Assembly (NCBI GenBank): GCA_964373675.1
Contig: CAYJVO010000015.1
Location: 1 to 15,948 of the forward strand
Direction of reading: 5' to 3'
Source: CAYHXN01 sp964373675
GTDB lineage: Bacteria > Patescibacteriota > Minisyncoccia > UBA6257 > WO2-44-18
Length of the DNA: 15,948 nucleotides
Of the stretch, positions 6,595-13,355 are shown one piece after another. The translations under genes and the position numbers were made by a program. The stretch's first letter is position 1; each line of letters opens with the position of its first letter. The notes below the pieces were generated by a model, which saw only the letters and a list, made by a program, of their open reading frames with translations, was not told where the DNA came from and did no database searches.

Positions 6595-7545
6595 ATGGAA
6601 TTTATATCTGAACACTCAAACGAGCGGCTTGATAAATTCTTAGCCGCTCACTATACGGGAATTTCCCGCTCCAGATTTCAAAAACTTATTGGCGAAGGAG
6701 CTATCAAAGTAAATAGGAGGATCGTAAATAAGCCGGCTCTTTTATTAAAAAAAGGAGATCGGATTTTGATTTTGGAAGAAAAAGCACTGACAAAAAATGG
6801 GAAAGAATTTGTAGTTGAACCGGAGCCGGATATTCAGCTGGGAATAATTTATGAAGATGACGATATTGTGGCTATAAACAAACCCGCCGGTTTATTAGTC
6901 CACCCAACCTTAAGCCAAAAAAGACACACTTTGGCGAATGCCTTGATCGCCCGCTACCCGGAAATGGTCAAAGTCGGAGAAAGCCCGATGCGCCCCGGCA
7001 TTGTCCATCGTCTTGATAAGGATACTTCGGGAATTATTATTGCCGCTAAAAACCAAACGGCGTTTTTACACATGAAAGAACAGTTTTTAAACCGAAAAAT
7101 TTTCAAAAAATATTTGGCTTTGGTTGAAGGTGTGCCTAAAAACGAGACGGGCGTGATCGAATATGCCATCCGACCGTCAAAACAATTTCGTTTGAAAAAA
7201 GTGGCGGTTCAACGCGTTGAACCGGTAAAAAAATCGGTTCGTACCGCTCGAACATCTTACAAAATCCGAGCAGTAATTAACGGCTATACGTTTCTGGAGG
7301 TATCGCCGCTCACCGGCCGCACACACCAAATCAGAGTCCATTTAGCGGCTATTGGCCACCCTATTATTGGAGACCGACTTTATAATACAAGAAAAGAGGA
7401 TAGAGAAAAGTGGAAAGAAATTGGAATTAAGAGGCAGTTTCTACACGCTTTTTCTTTAGAATTCACTGCCCCGAACGGCCAGAAATTAAAACTAGAAGCG
7501 GAATTACCGCGTGACTTGCGGGAAATAATAGCGATGTTAAAGTAG
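6595..7545 (+). CDS. RluD-family 23S rRNA pseudouridine synthase
   Basis: 316 residues, normal for RluC/RluD-type enzymes, which isomerise uridines in ribosomal RNA. An S4 RNA-binding domain occupies about 9-57 (RLDKFLA through VNKPALLLKKGDRI). The catalytic domain follows: VAINKPAGLLVHP (93-104), the active-site motif HRLDKDTSG (138-146) with catalytic Asp141, and GRTHQIRVHL plus GHPIIGD (241-260). The exact target site cannot be told from sequence. The start ATG 6595 matches the S4 domain start and follows a -10 box at leaderless spacing, directly behind the upstream gene's terminator. The HIT gene follows 25 bases later on the same strand. Confidence 0.93.
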   Translation: MEFISEHSNERLDKFLAAHYTGISRSRFQKLIGEGAIKVNRRIVNKPALLLKKGDRILILEEKALTKNGKEFVVEPEPDIQLGIIYEDDDIVAINKPAGLLVHPTLSQKRHTLANALIARYPEMVKVGESPMRPGIVHRLDKDTSGIIIAAKNQTAFLHMKEQFLNRKIFKKYLALVEGVPKNETGVIEYAIRPSKQFRLKKVAVQRVEPVKKSVRTARTSYKIRAVINGYTFLEVSPLTGRTHQIRVHLAAIGHPIIGDRLYNTRKEDREKWKEIGIKRQFLHAFSLEFTAPNGQKLKLEAELPRDLREIIAMLK

Positions 7546-7570
7546 TAGAGATTTTGTTTCCGGTAATTCT

Positions 7571-7993
7571 GTGGAAGCAGAAAAGCCCTGTCCTTTTTGC
7601 AAAGCCTTTACGGATAAAAAAACTGCTTTAGTTATTAACGGCGAATTACGAAAAAGCAAAGTGCTCTTTGAAACCAAAGATTTCTTCGCCACCCACGATC
7701 TTTTTCCGGTAACCGACGGGCATATGCTGATTATTTCCAAACGTCATTTTCCCGATCTTGGCAAAATGTCTGAAGCCGAATGGAAAAATTTTGACGTGGC
7801 CTTAAAAACAGCTATGGATTTGGCCTATAATTTTCATAAAGCCGACGGCTTAAATGTCGGTATCAATGTTGGCGAATCTGCCGGCCAAACTGTTATGCAT
7901 TTTCATTGTCATGTTTTTCCTAGAAAAAAAGGTGATGTGGAGAATCCCAAAGGCGGAATAAGGAATTTCAAAAAACCCTTAGTGGCTTACTAG
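7571..7993 (+). CDS. HIT-family nucleotide hydrolase/transferase
   Basis: 140 residues. The histidine-triad signature HFHCHV (110-115) follows GQTV, with His112 the expected catalytic residue, and DGHMLIISKRHFPDL (49-63) is the usual HIT core strand-turn. The N-terminus carries CPFC (7-10), the half-site of a metal-binding pattern found in many bacterial HIT proteins. Such proteins hydrolyse dinucleoside polyphosphates or AMP-lysine-like adducts; the substrate here is unknown. The start is GTG at 7571, without Shine-Dalgarno. It probably shares a transcript with the RluD-family gene and ends before a large inverted repeat. Confidence 0.92.
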   Translation: MEAEKPCPFCKAFTDKKTALVINGELRKSKVLFETKDFFATHDLFPVTDGHMLIISKRHFPDLGKMSEAEWKNFDVALKTAMDLAYNFHKADGLNVGINVGESAGQTVMHFHCHVFPRKKGDVENPKGGIRNFKKPLVAY

Positions 7994-8000
7994 GGGAATT

Positions 8001-8100
8001 TTTATTCTCCGCGCCTTCATCTCCGGGCTTATCCAGCCTTCGTAGCTGAAGCTACTTCGGCGGAGTAGGCCGCCCGGAGTATTCGGCGACGGAGAATAAA
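8001..8100. terminator. Nested inverted repeat between convergent genes
   Basis: Three nested stems: TTTATTCTCCG (8001-8011) with CGGAGAATAAA (8090-8100), CTCCGGGC (8021-8028) with GCCCGGAG (8072-8079), and a small hairpin GTAGC/GCTAC (8042-8055). It fills the gap between the plus-strand HIT gene and the minus-strand protease gene and ends in A/T-rich arms on both strands, fitting a bidirectional terminator or a REP-like element. Confidence 0.65.
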
Positions 8101-8105
8101 CTTGA

Positions 8106-9176
8106 TTAAAAACTAAACCCCTGCTTTTTAAGAATTTCGCTAATATCGTAAGAAGTCAGAATCGCCGCTTCGTCCCAATTTTCTTTGCTGGATTGCCAAC
8201 TAATGCCTTGGGTGATAATTCCTATTAAGTTTCCTGCAAAAAAAGCCGGCGCGCCGGAAAAACCTAGGCGGAAAAATGGCGTTACTATACCGATTTCCGT
8301 GGACTTATCAATTTCGTATTTATTCGGATAACGCCTAACGAAATAACGCAGGCCGCAGGGTTGAATTGTACCGTCGCAAGATGAATGCTCATAAAAAGAA
8401 ATTGCCTGAAGTTCGCTGTCAAAGCGTTCTAAATTCTGCGGAACGGCGACAATTTTCCCAGGATATCCGACTGCAATTATCGGCGCGCCGGTTTCCAGTT
8501 TTAGTAAATCTGGCACTAGTGTTGCATATTGCTGATTTGCCAACGGTTCAGCTTTAAGAATCGCGAAGTCCAATCCCGCAGAATCCCGATATTGATCGTC
8601 AGAGGTTTTAAAAATAACTTCTACCGGTTTAAAAAAGTTGTCTTTATATACTTCAATCGGAGTTTTGTTTTGGTCGGTGTAAGCTACTTCGCATTTTTTT
8701 CTATCCCAAATCCGACCGGCAAGATTATTTTTAGTTAACGCGTCAGATGGTTCCAAAATATGCCGCGCGGTTACAATATGCCCGCTGGATGAAATCACAA
8801 CTCCGCTACCGATATTATAGTTCTCTTCATTGTGAGGTTGAGAAGAAATATCGTAGTACTGGCTACGAAATAAGCAACGAATTAGCACAGTAGTTTGAAT
8901 ATTGATTTGTTTAATACCTAAGAAAACTTGTGGCGCCGCCACCGGTTTCACGGAACTACTTACTGCTAAGTTGTTAAACTGTTGTGATACTGCCGGAATA
9001 ACCGGTTTTGTCTCAAGAGTAGGTTTTGCTTGTTTTGTCTCGGATTTTTGCGATATTTCCGGAGCGGTGACTGTAATTTCAAACGGCCGCGCCGGAGCGT
9101 TATTTAAATACAAAATCGCGCTTGTCAGTGCGGTTAAAATAATACCAACTATCGTTAAAACAAGTTTGTCTAGCAT
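8106..9176 (-). CDS. Membrane-anchored trypsin-like serine protease
   Basis: 356 residues. A membrane helix or signal anchor lies at about 5-24, followed by a Pro/Thr/Lys-rich linker (about 25-85) and a chymotrypsin-fold domain. The likely triad is visible: His139 in VTARHIL, Asp203 in GLDFAIL, Ser307 in GFSGAP. Upstream GSGVVISSSG (123-132) and downstream LIGIITQG (317-324) are standard strands of this fold. Two cysteines at 267 and 274 could form a disulfide. There is no PDZ domain, so it is not a full DegP/HtrA; an extracytoplasmic protein-processing role is inferred. The start is ATG 9176 with no clear Shine-Dalgarno or promoter. The gene converges on the HIT gene. Confidence 0.85.
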   Translation of the reverse strand: MLDKLVLTIVGIILTALTSAILYLNNAPARPFEITVTAPEISQKSETKQAKPTLETKPVIPAVSQQFNNLAVSSSVKPVAAPQVFLGIKQINIQTTVLIRCLFRSQYYDISSQPHNEENYNIGSGVVISSSGHIVTARHILEPSDALTKNNLAGRIWDRKKCEVAYTDQNKTPIEVYKDNFFKPVEVIFKTSDDQYRDSAGLDFAILKAEPLANQQYATLVPDLLKLETGAPIIAVGYPGKIVAVPQNLERFDSELQAISFYEHSSCDGTIQPCGLRYFVRRYPNKYEIDKSTEIGIVTPFFRLGFSGAPAFFAGNLIGIITQGISWQSSKENWDEAAILTSYDISEILKKQGFSF

Positions 9177-9207
9177 AACAAAGGTTTAGCCCCACACTAA
9201 ATTAGTT

Positions 9208-9243
9208 AAGTACTCTTATCCGCGATCGCGGATAAGAGTACTT
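9208..9243 (-). terminator. 36-bp perfect palindrome centred on GCGATCGC
   Basis: 9208-9243 equals its own reverse complement, with GCGATCGC (9222-9229) at the centre. It begins at the ndk stop codon, so it may act as the ndk terminator, although the flank has no T run. It could instead be a protein-binding site or a cruciform. The same octamer sits in the loop of the 13271-13308 hairpin. Confidence 0.6.
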
Positions 9244-9842
9244 TAGAACATTATGTCTTCCTCTACTCTTTTATATTCGTGAATTTCGCTGTCTTTAAAC
9301 CAAAGCTTAATCTCCGCCTCCGCTTCAGCCAAATTTCCTGAGGCGTGTACTAAATTTCTAATCCCCCGCTTTTGGGCATTAGCTAATACTGCGGAGTCTA
9401 CCGAATAATCTCCACGAACAGTCCCCATTTCCGCCTGCGACGGCATAGTATTGCCGACTAATTTGCGTACCATTTCTACTGCATGCAAACCTTGAACCAC
9501 TATCTTTACTAACGGCCCGGAAGTCATAAAATCCGTAATCCAGCCGTGCACCATCTTGCCTATTTTCACTGGATCGCCGGTGCCAATTTCTTTAACCGGA
9601 TCAAGGCCGTATTTCTGATATGTTACTAGAGTTTTCTCTCCCATAGCTTTTAAATTGGCCTCGGAATCAGAATAGTGATTAGTCAGTTGTTCTTTAGTGG
9701 CCTGAAACATTTGCATGGCAATAATTTTAAGCCCGCGCTGTTCTATGCGCCCAAGGACTTCGCCAATCAATCCCCTTTTTACACCATCTGGCTTGATAAG
9801 CACCAACGTTTTCTCCTCTTTTAATTTTGGCTTGTCGCTCAT
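9243..9842 (-). CDS. ndk: Nucleoside diphosphate kinase, long form
   Basis: 199 residues, against about 140 for typical bacterial Ndk. It transfers the gamma phosphate from ATP to nucleoside diphosphates through a phosphohistidine. Seen: LVLIKPDGVKRGLIGE (13-28), the SGP motif (108-110), MGTVRGDY (139-146) and the active-site region IRNLVHASGNLAEAEAEI with His166. Extra residues between about 58 and 102 (NLKAMGEKTLVTYQKYGLD and following) enlarge the lid region; similar long forms exist in archaea and candidate-phylum bacteria. I prefer ATG 9842 over an in-frame TTG at 9851. It lies downstream of aspS, separated by a heptamer repeat hairpin, and is probably cotranscribed. Confidence 0.95.
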   Translation of the reverse strand: MSDKPKLKEEKTLVLIKPDGVKRGLIGEVLGRIEQRGLKIIAMQMFQATKEQLTNHYSDSEANLKAMGEKTLVTYQKYGLDPVKEIGTGDPVKIGKMVHGWITDFMTSGPLVKIVVQGLHAVEMVRKLVGNTMPSQAEMGTVRGDYSVDSAVLANAQKRGIRNLVHASGNLAEAEAEIKLWFKDSEIHEYKRVEEDIMF

Positions 9843-9856
9843 TGTTTTCAAATTAT

Positions 9857-9912
9857 GAATCAGGAATTAGGAATTAAATAATCCCTAATTCGTAATTCCT
9901 TATTCCTACTTC
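9857..9912. repeat. Eight phased heptamers forming a hairpin in the aspS-ndk spacer
   Basis: The stretch divides exactly into GAATCAG, GAATTAG, GAATTAA, ATAATCC, CTAATTC, GTAATTC, CTTATTC, CTACTTC. The first units carry GAAT and the later ones ATTC, so the arms 9862-9876 and 9886-9900 pair with one mismatch. The last heptamer contains the aspS stop codon. The first shares 13 bases with the lepA insertion. Confidence 0.75.
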
Positions 9913-11306
9913 ACGATTTTGATATGTAATTCCTTCAATTGCTTTTCTTCAACTTCTGATGGCGATCCGCTCATCAAATCCCGGCCGTCGCCTGTTTTGG
10001 GAAAAGCAATCACTTCGCGGATGTTTGGTTCATTAAGAAGGACCATCATCAATCGGTCAAAACCAATAGCCGCTCCCCCATGCGGCGGCGCTCCATAGGA
10101 AAAAGCAGACATCATATGGCCAAATTTTTCTGTAATCTCTTTATCTTTGTAACCGAGAAGCTGAAAAGCTTTTTTTAAAAATTCCGGCCGATGATTGCGG
10201 ATGCTGCCCCCGGCAATTTCGTATCCATTCAGTGTCAAATCATACTGCCAGGCCAAAATGTTTCCTAAACCGCAATTTTGGTCATGGTTATGGTCATTAT
10301 TATGGTCGGGCAAAGTTTCTCCCTGCGGCATACTGAACGGATTATGACCAAAATCCCATCTTTTCTCCTTCTCACTCCATTCGTAAAATGGAAAATTCAC
10401 AATCCAGCAAAATGCCAGTTCATTAGGATCGTTTTTATCTTTTCTTAAATCCGGCTTGTCTGTGCTGTGTTGCTCCATTGCTTCTTTATAAGAAAGCCGC
10501 GGGAATGGCATTTGGCTGATCTTTTTCTCCGGATAAACTTCTTTCAATATATTCGTCATCAACCGTTCCAAAACATTTAAAACGTCATCGCGGCTGACAA
10601 AACTCATTTCCAAATCAATCTGGGTAAACTCCGGCTGACGATCCCCTCTGGTATCCTCATCGCGGAAACATCGGGCTACTTGAAAATAACGTTCTAGTCC
10701 AGCGACCATCAATAATTGTTTGTATTGCTGGGGCGCTTGCGGAAGCGCGTAGAATTTTCCGGAATACAAGCGGGAGGGCACCAAGTAATCCCTTGCGCCT
10801 TCCGGCGTGGATTTTCCCAAAATCGGCGTTTCCACCTCAACAAAGTCATCGTTTTTCAAAAAAGAGCTGATTGACTCCAGGGTTTTGCTGCGCATCTGCA
10901 AATTACGTTGAAGCCGCGAGCGGCGCAGGTCTAAATAACGATACTCCATCCGACTTTCTTCGCCGATTTCATAACCATTAGTATCCACAGCGATAGGCGG
11001 AGTTTTGGCTTCTGACATTACCTCAACCGATTTTGCTAAAACTTCAACTGAGCCGGTGGCCAGCTTTGGATTAACCATGTTATCCGGTCGCTTGTTGACC
11101 GTGCCAATTATTTTCACCACCCATTCCGGCCGCAATTTATCGGCCTCGGCATAAAGATCCTTAGTAAAAACTACTTGCGCGATACCGCTACGATCACGAA
11201 GATCAATAAAAATAATCTTGCCATGATCGCGGCGCACCGCTACCCATCCCATTAATGCTACTTCTTGGCCTTCTTTATTAACGGTTTCCGCAGCTAAAGT
11301 TCGCAT
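9906..11306 (-). CDS. aspS: Aspartyl-tRNA synthetase lacking the bacterial GAD domain
   Basis: 466 residues from ATG 11306; typical bacterial AspRS is about 590. The enzyme charges tRNA-Asp (some also tRNA-Asn). The N-terminal OB-fold has GWVAVRRDHGKIIFIDLRDRSG; the class II core has YRYLDLRR, FVEVETPIL, SRLYSGKFYALPQAPQQYKQ, motif 2 RCFRDEDTRGDRQPEFTQID, and motif 3 near the end (GFDRLMM). These are bacterial-type signatures. The GAD insertion domain normally between DKPDLR and FPFYEW is reduced to about a dozen residues. An in-frame repeat encodes DHNNDHNHDQN (about 333-343) before the conserved region continuing to GSIRNH. An upstream TTG at 11324 is in frame, but a TATAAT placed 7 bases before ATG 11306 argues for the latter and for a leaderless mRNA. 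Confidence 0.96.
   Translation of the reverse strand: MRTLAAETVNKEGQEVALMGWVAVRRDHGKIIFIDLRDRSGIAQVVFTKDLYAEADKLRPEWVVKIIGTVNKRPDNMVNPKLATGSVEVLAKSVEVMSEAKTPPIAVDTNGYEIGEESRMEYRYLDLRRSRLQRNLQMRSKTLESISSFLKNDDFVEVETPILGKSTPEGARDYLVPSRLYSGKFYALPQAPQQYKQLLMVAGLERYFQVARCFRDEDTRGDRQPEFTQIDLEMSFVSRDDVLNVLERLMTNILKEVYPEKKISQMPFPRLSYKEAMEQHSTDKPDLRKDKNDPNELAFCWIVNFPFYEWSEKEKRWDFGHNPFSMPQGETLPDHNNDHNHDQNCGLGNILAWQYDLTLNGYEIAGGSIRNHRPEFLKKAFQLLGYKDKEITEKFGHMMSAFSYGAPPHGGAAIGFDRLMMVLLNEPNIREVIAFPKTGDGRDLMSGSPSEVEEKQLKELHIKIVK
10279..10308. repeat. Hexamer repeat TGGTCA inside aspS
   Basis: Five consecutive hexamers TGGTCA, TGGTTA, TGGTCA, TTATTA, TGGTCG. On the coding strand they give an Asp/His/Asn-rich stretch. 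The word GTCATGGTTA occurs exactly in the lepA-permease intergenic inverted repeat (3373-3382), pointing to a common repeat family. Confidence 0.75.
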
Positions 11307-11313
11307 GAAGTTT

Positions 11314-11319
11314 ATTATA
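11314..11319 (-). promoter_or_regulatory. -10 box (TATAAT) for leaderless aspS
   Basis: Exact TATAAT on the minus strand, 7 bases before ATG 11306. The upstream operon's terminator lies directly behind it, so aspS needs this promoter. The -35 position falls in the terminator's T run and is weak. Confidence 0.6.
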
Positions 11320-11336
11320 ACCAAAAACCGGAGATT

Positions 11337-11360
11337 AAAAAATCCGCCTCGGGGCGGATT
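11337..11360 (-). terminator. Rho-independent terminator of the LemA-like operon
   Basis: Read on the minus strand, AATCCGCC pairs perfectly with GGCGGATT (arms 11353-11360 and 11341-11348, loop 11349-11352) and is followed by a T run (11337-11342). It overlaps the stop codon of the preceding gene. Confidence 0.88.
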
Positions 11361-11817
11361 AATTATCGAACGGGCTATTAGGATAAAGACTCTGGTACTC
11401 CCGAAAATCTGTTTCTAACTCGTTAAAAATGTCTGCAACTTCATCCAGACGCGCTTTGATGCCGTCTAAGTATGACCATTGTTCTTTGATTCCCGGTTGA
11501 TCCTCTATTATAGTTTTAAAAATTTCCAACGCCGCGAGTAAATTAAAGTATCCTTGATATAAAGAAGCCTGCATTAATTCTAATCGCCGGAGTCTAACGC
11601 TGTCCGAGATTAAGTAATTACGGGCTTTTTCTATCACGGTGCCTAAATTGTCCTGCAATCTTAAATAACGCTTTGATAATTCATCCAATCTATTCATTAA
11701 GGAATCACGGCATTTCATAAGCTTGTATGCTTTGACGGCAAAGTACGCCGTAAAAATTCCTAGAAGAAAAATGGCAAACCCCGCTATGCTCCAGAGCGCT
11801 ATATCAACTGTCCCCAC
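11359..11817 (-). CDS. Small membrane protein, distantly LemA-like (second of pair)
   Basis: 152 residues. One membrane helix at about 7-28, then an all-helical charged region. The ending (DQPGIKEQ, LDGIKARLDEVADIFNELE, then REYQSLYPNSPF) resembles the last helices of LemA proteins, where a YP..KA segment, an LE..I helix and a YN.....FP tail are conserved. The first LemA motif (RR.DLIPNLV) is not clear, so this is a tentative, distant relation. The start is GTG 11817; its G is the last base of the upstream TAG stop (TAGTG), so translation is probably coupled. The upstream neighbour has the same plan (N-terminal helix, helical bundle, EY....P ending), suggesting an old tandem duplication. Function unknown. 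Confidence 0.55.
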   Translation of the reverse strand: MGTVDIALWSIAGFAIFLLGIFTAYFAVKAYKLMKCRDSLMNRLDELSKRYLRLQDNLGTVIEKARNYLISDSVRLRRLELMQASLYQGYFNLLAALEIFKTIIEDQPGIKEQWSYLDGIKARLDEVADIFNELETDFREYQSLYPNSPFDN

Positions 11818-12329
11818 TAGTTCAGCCGGTATTTATTGTAAAGATCGGTAAGGTGGTTGTCATCCGGAAAGAAAACACGATATTCACAAATAAGTTCGTC
11901 AAGCGGGAGAAGTGTCGCTAGGGCGTTTCTGAAAGCTTTTTTAGCTTTATGGAACCGGACATCAAACGGCTGTTGAGTCTCGTAAAGCTTGTTTAGCAAT
12001 CTCCGGCCCTTCTCAGCAAAACAATCGGCGATTTGGAACTTTTCACGAATCTGTTTGAGATAAGCGCGCCGAACCGCTTTGTGTTCTTCCGATTCAATCT
12101 CTTGAAGCCGGTCTACAAAATCATTGTAAATATTGCCCAATTCTTCGCTAATCTCTTCAAAGCCAAACAGCATCTTCTGACACTCACGATATTTAACATT
12201 AAAGATCGCCTGATCTTTTTGAACTCTTTTTTGGTAATCTCCTGGCAGCTTCCCAAAAATTTCCCAGCCGTAACGGATCAGCAAGATACTAATAAAGAGC
12301 AACGCCAAACCAACGGCAATTTCCGCCAT
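11817..12329 (-). CDS. Small membrane protein, distantly LemA-like (first of pair)
   Basis: 170 residues from ATG 12329; an in-frame TTG at 12347 is rejected because a strong Shine-Dalgarno (AAGGAG) lies 6 bases before the ATG. A membrane helix at about 3-20 is followed by a basic, helix-rich cytoplasmic or extracytoplasmic domain (QKRVQKDQ, FEEISEELGNIYNDF, EKGRRLLNKLYETQQ) and an ending, LICEYRVFFPDDN, parallel to the REYQSLYPNSPFDN ending of the next gene. I do not recognise a defined family with confidence; a LemA-like helical bundle is the best guess. The two genes overlap by one base and share a terminator, so the products may act together. Confidence 0.5.
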   Translation of the reverse strand: MAEIAVGLALLFISILLIRYGWEIFGKLPGDYQKRVQKDQAIFNVKYRECQKMLFGFEEISEELGNIYNDFVDRLQEIESEEHKAVRRAYLKQIREKFQIADCFAEKGRRLLNKLYETQQPFDVRFHKAKKAFRNALATLLPLDELICEYRVFFPDDNHLTDLYNKYRLN

Positions 12330-12335
12330 TAGAAA

Positions 12336-12341
12336 CTCCTT
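12336..12341 (-). promoter_or_regulatory. Strong Shine-Dalgarno (AAGGAG) that fixes the start at 12329
   Basis: AAGGAG on the minus strand, 6 bases before ATG 12329. It is the only textbook ribosome binding site I found before any gene in the window, in contrast to the mostly leaderless or SD-less neighbours. Confidence 0.75.
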
Positions 12342-12363
12342 TGTCAAAGATCAAAAAATTATA

Positions 12364-13221
12364 TCACTTTATAGAATAAATTTCAAGCTGATTAGGGTCT
12401 ATCATGATTTTGAGGGTATTATTCTGGTCGGTACGAGCAGTTAAAGTGCCGGTGTTGGCTAATCGGTTTAAAACTTCCGCCGTGGGATGACCGTAGGTAT
12501 TTTTACCGACGCTGATAACAGAAATCTTGGGCCTGGCTTCCCGAAGAAATTCTTGGGAGCTTGAATATTTAGAGCCGTGATGGGCGACTTTTAAAATATC
12601 GGAGCGCAGATCATAGCGGCGAACCAGCTCTTTTTCCTTAGCTAAGTCAATATCGGCAGTATAGAGGGCTTTGACCTTGCCGATGTTTAAAAGAAAAACG
12701 ATTCCGGAATTGTTGGTGGATTTTCCGTTAACGTCCCGAGACGTCGGAGAAAGAATATCTAAAACGGATTCTTGATAACTGATTTTATCCCCCGCCGCAA
12801 GTATAAATTCTTTAGCGCCGCTTTCTTTAGCGGCTTTTACAAAATCGGCGTAAGCGGCGGCTGTGCCCTCGCGGCCGTTAGTGATAACCGCCCCGACTTT
12901 ATAAGTTTTTAAAACGTCTATCAGTCCGCCAAAGTGGTCAAAATCCGGATGAGTAGCGATGATCAAATCAATGTAGCGGTCGGCCGGATCTAGGACCTTT
13001 GCCAATTCGTTTAACACCTGCGGTCCGCGCCCGCCATCAATTAAAATTTCTGCTCTTCCTAAATCAATCAAACTTGCATCCCCCTGCCCAACATTTAAAA
13101 AATAAAGCGCTTGATCGTTGCTTCCTTTACTGCCTAAAACTGCCTGCCAAGCAAATATATTTCCGGCAACTAAAATCAACAATGCCGGGTATAAAAACTT
13201 TTTTGCAAACATTTGATTCAT
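12364..13221 (-). CDS. ComEC/Rec2-type metallo-beta-lactamase-fold protein, separate polypeptide
   Basis: 285 residues (ATG 13221; a second in-frame ATG at 13212 is equally credible). A hydrophobic N-terminal segment (about 7-25) anchors or exports it. The rest matches the soluble C-terminal domain of ComEC: FLNVGQGDASLI (41-52), ILIDGG (59-64), the metal motif HPDFDH (91-96), YTADID (187-192), KVAHHGSKYSSS (211-222) and VGKNTYGHP (238-246). In ComEC this domain is thought to degrade one DNA strand during uptake. Here it is encoded apart from the membrane channel gene that lies just upstream, so both may form one uptake machine. No Shine-Dalgarno is seen. Confidence 0.9.
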   Translation of the reverse strand: MNQMFAKKFLYPALLILVAGNIFAWQAVLGSKGSNDQALYFLNVGQGDASLIDLGRAEILIDGGRGPQVLNELAKVLDPADRYIDLIIATHPDFDHFGGLIDVLKTYKVGAVITNGREGTAAAYADFVKAAKESGAKEFILAAGDKISYQESVLDILSPTSRDVNGKSTNNSGIVFLLNIGKVKALYTADIDLAKEKELVRRYDLRSDILKVAHHGSKYSSSQEFLREARPKISVISVGKNTYGHPTAEVLNRLANTGTLTARTDQNNTLKIMIDPNQLEIYSIK

Positions 13222-13270
13222 TTATTTTAACATGGCTATTTCAAATTTTAGGTTTCAAAAATGGAGGTGG

Positions 13271-13308
13271 AGGTATTCTATTTTTGCGATCGCTGGGATA
13301 GAATACCT
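13271..13308. repeat. Hairpin with GCGATCGC in its loop
   Basis: AGGTATTCTAT (13271-13281) and ATAGAATACCT (13298-13308) are exact reverse complements around a 16-base loop that contains GCGATCGC (13286-13293). It lies between the comEC membrane gene and the metallo-beta-lactamase gene, and could attenuate or process the shared transcript. Confidence 0.65.
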
Positions 13309-13355
13309 ATTATCTAATTATTTAACTATTTAAAATACAACCGATATAAAAGATG

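Noticed and set aside
8366..9189. Plus-strand open frames opposite the protease gene
   Set aside because: They lie antisense to a gene with a complete catalytic triad and show no domain or start signal.
12319..12347. TTGACA before the LemA-like gene as a -35 box
   Set aside because: The matching -10 position falls inside the coding sequence and does not resemble TATAAT; the stretch is better explained by the AAGGAG ribosome binding site.
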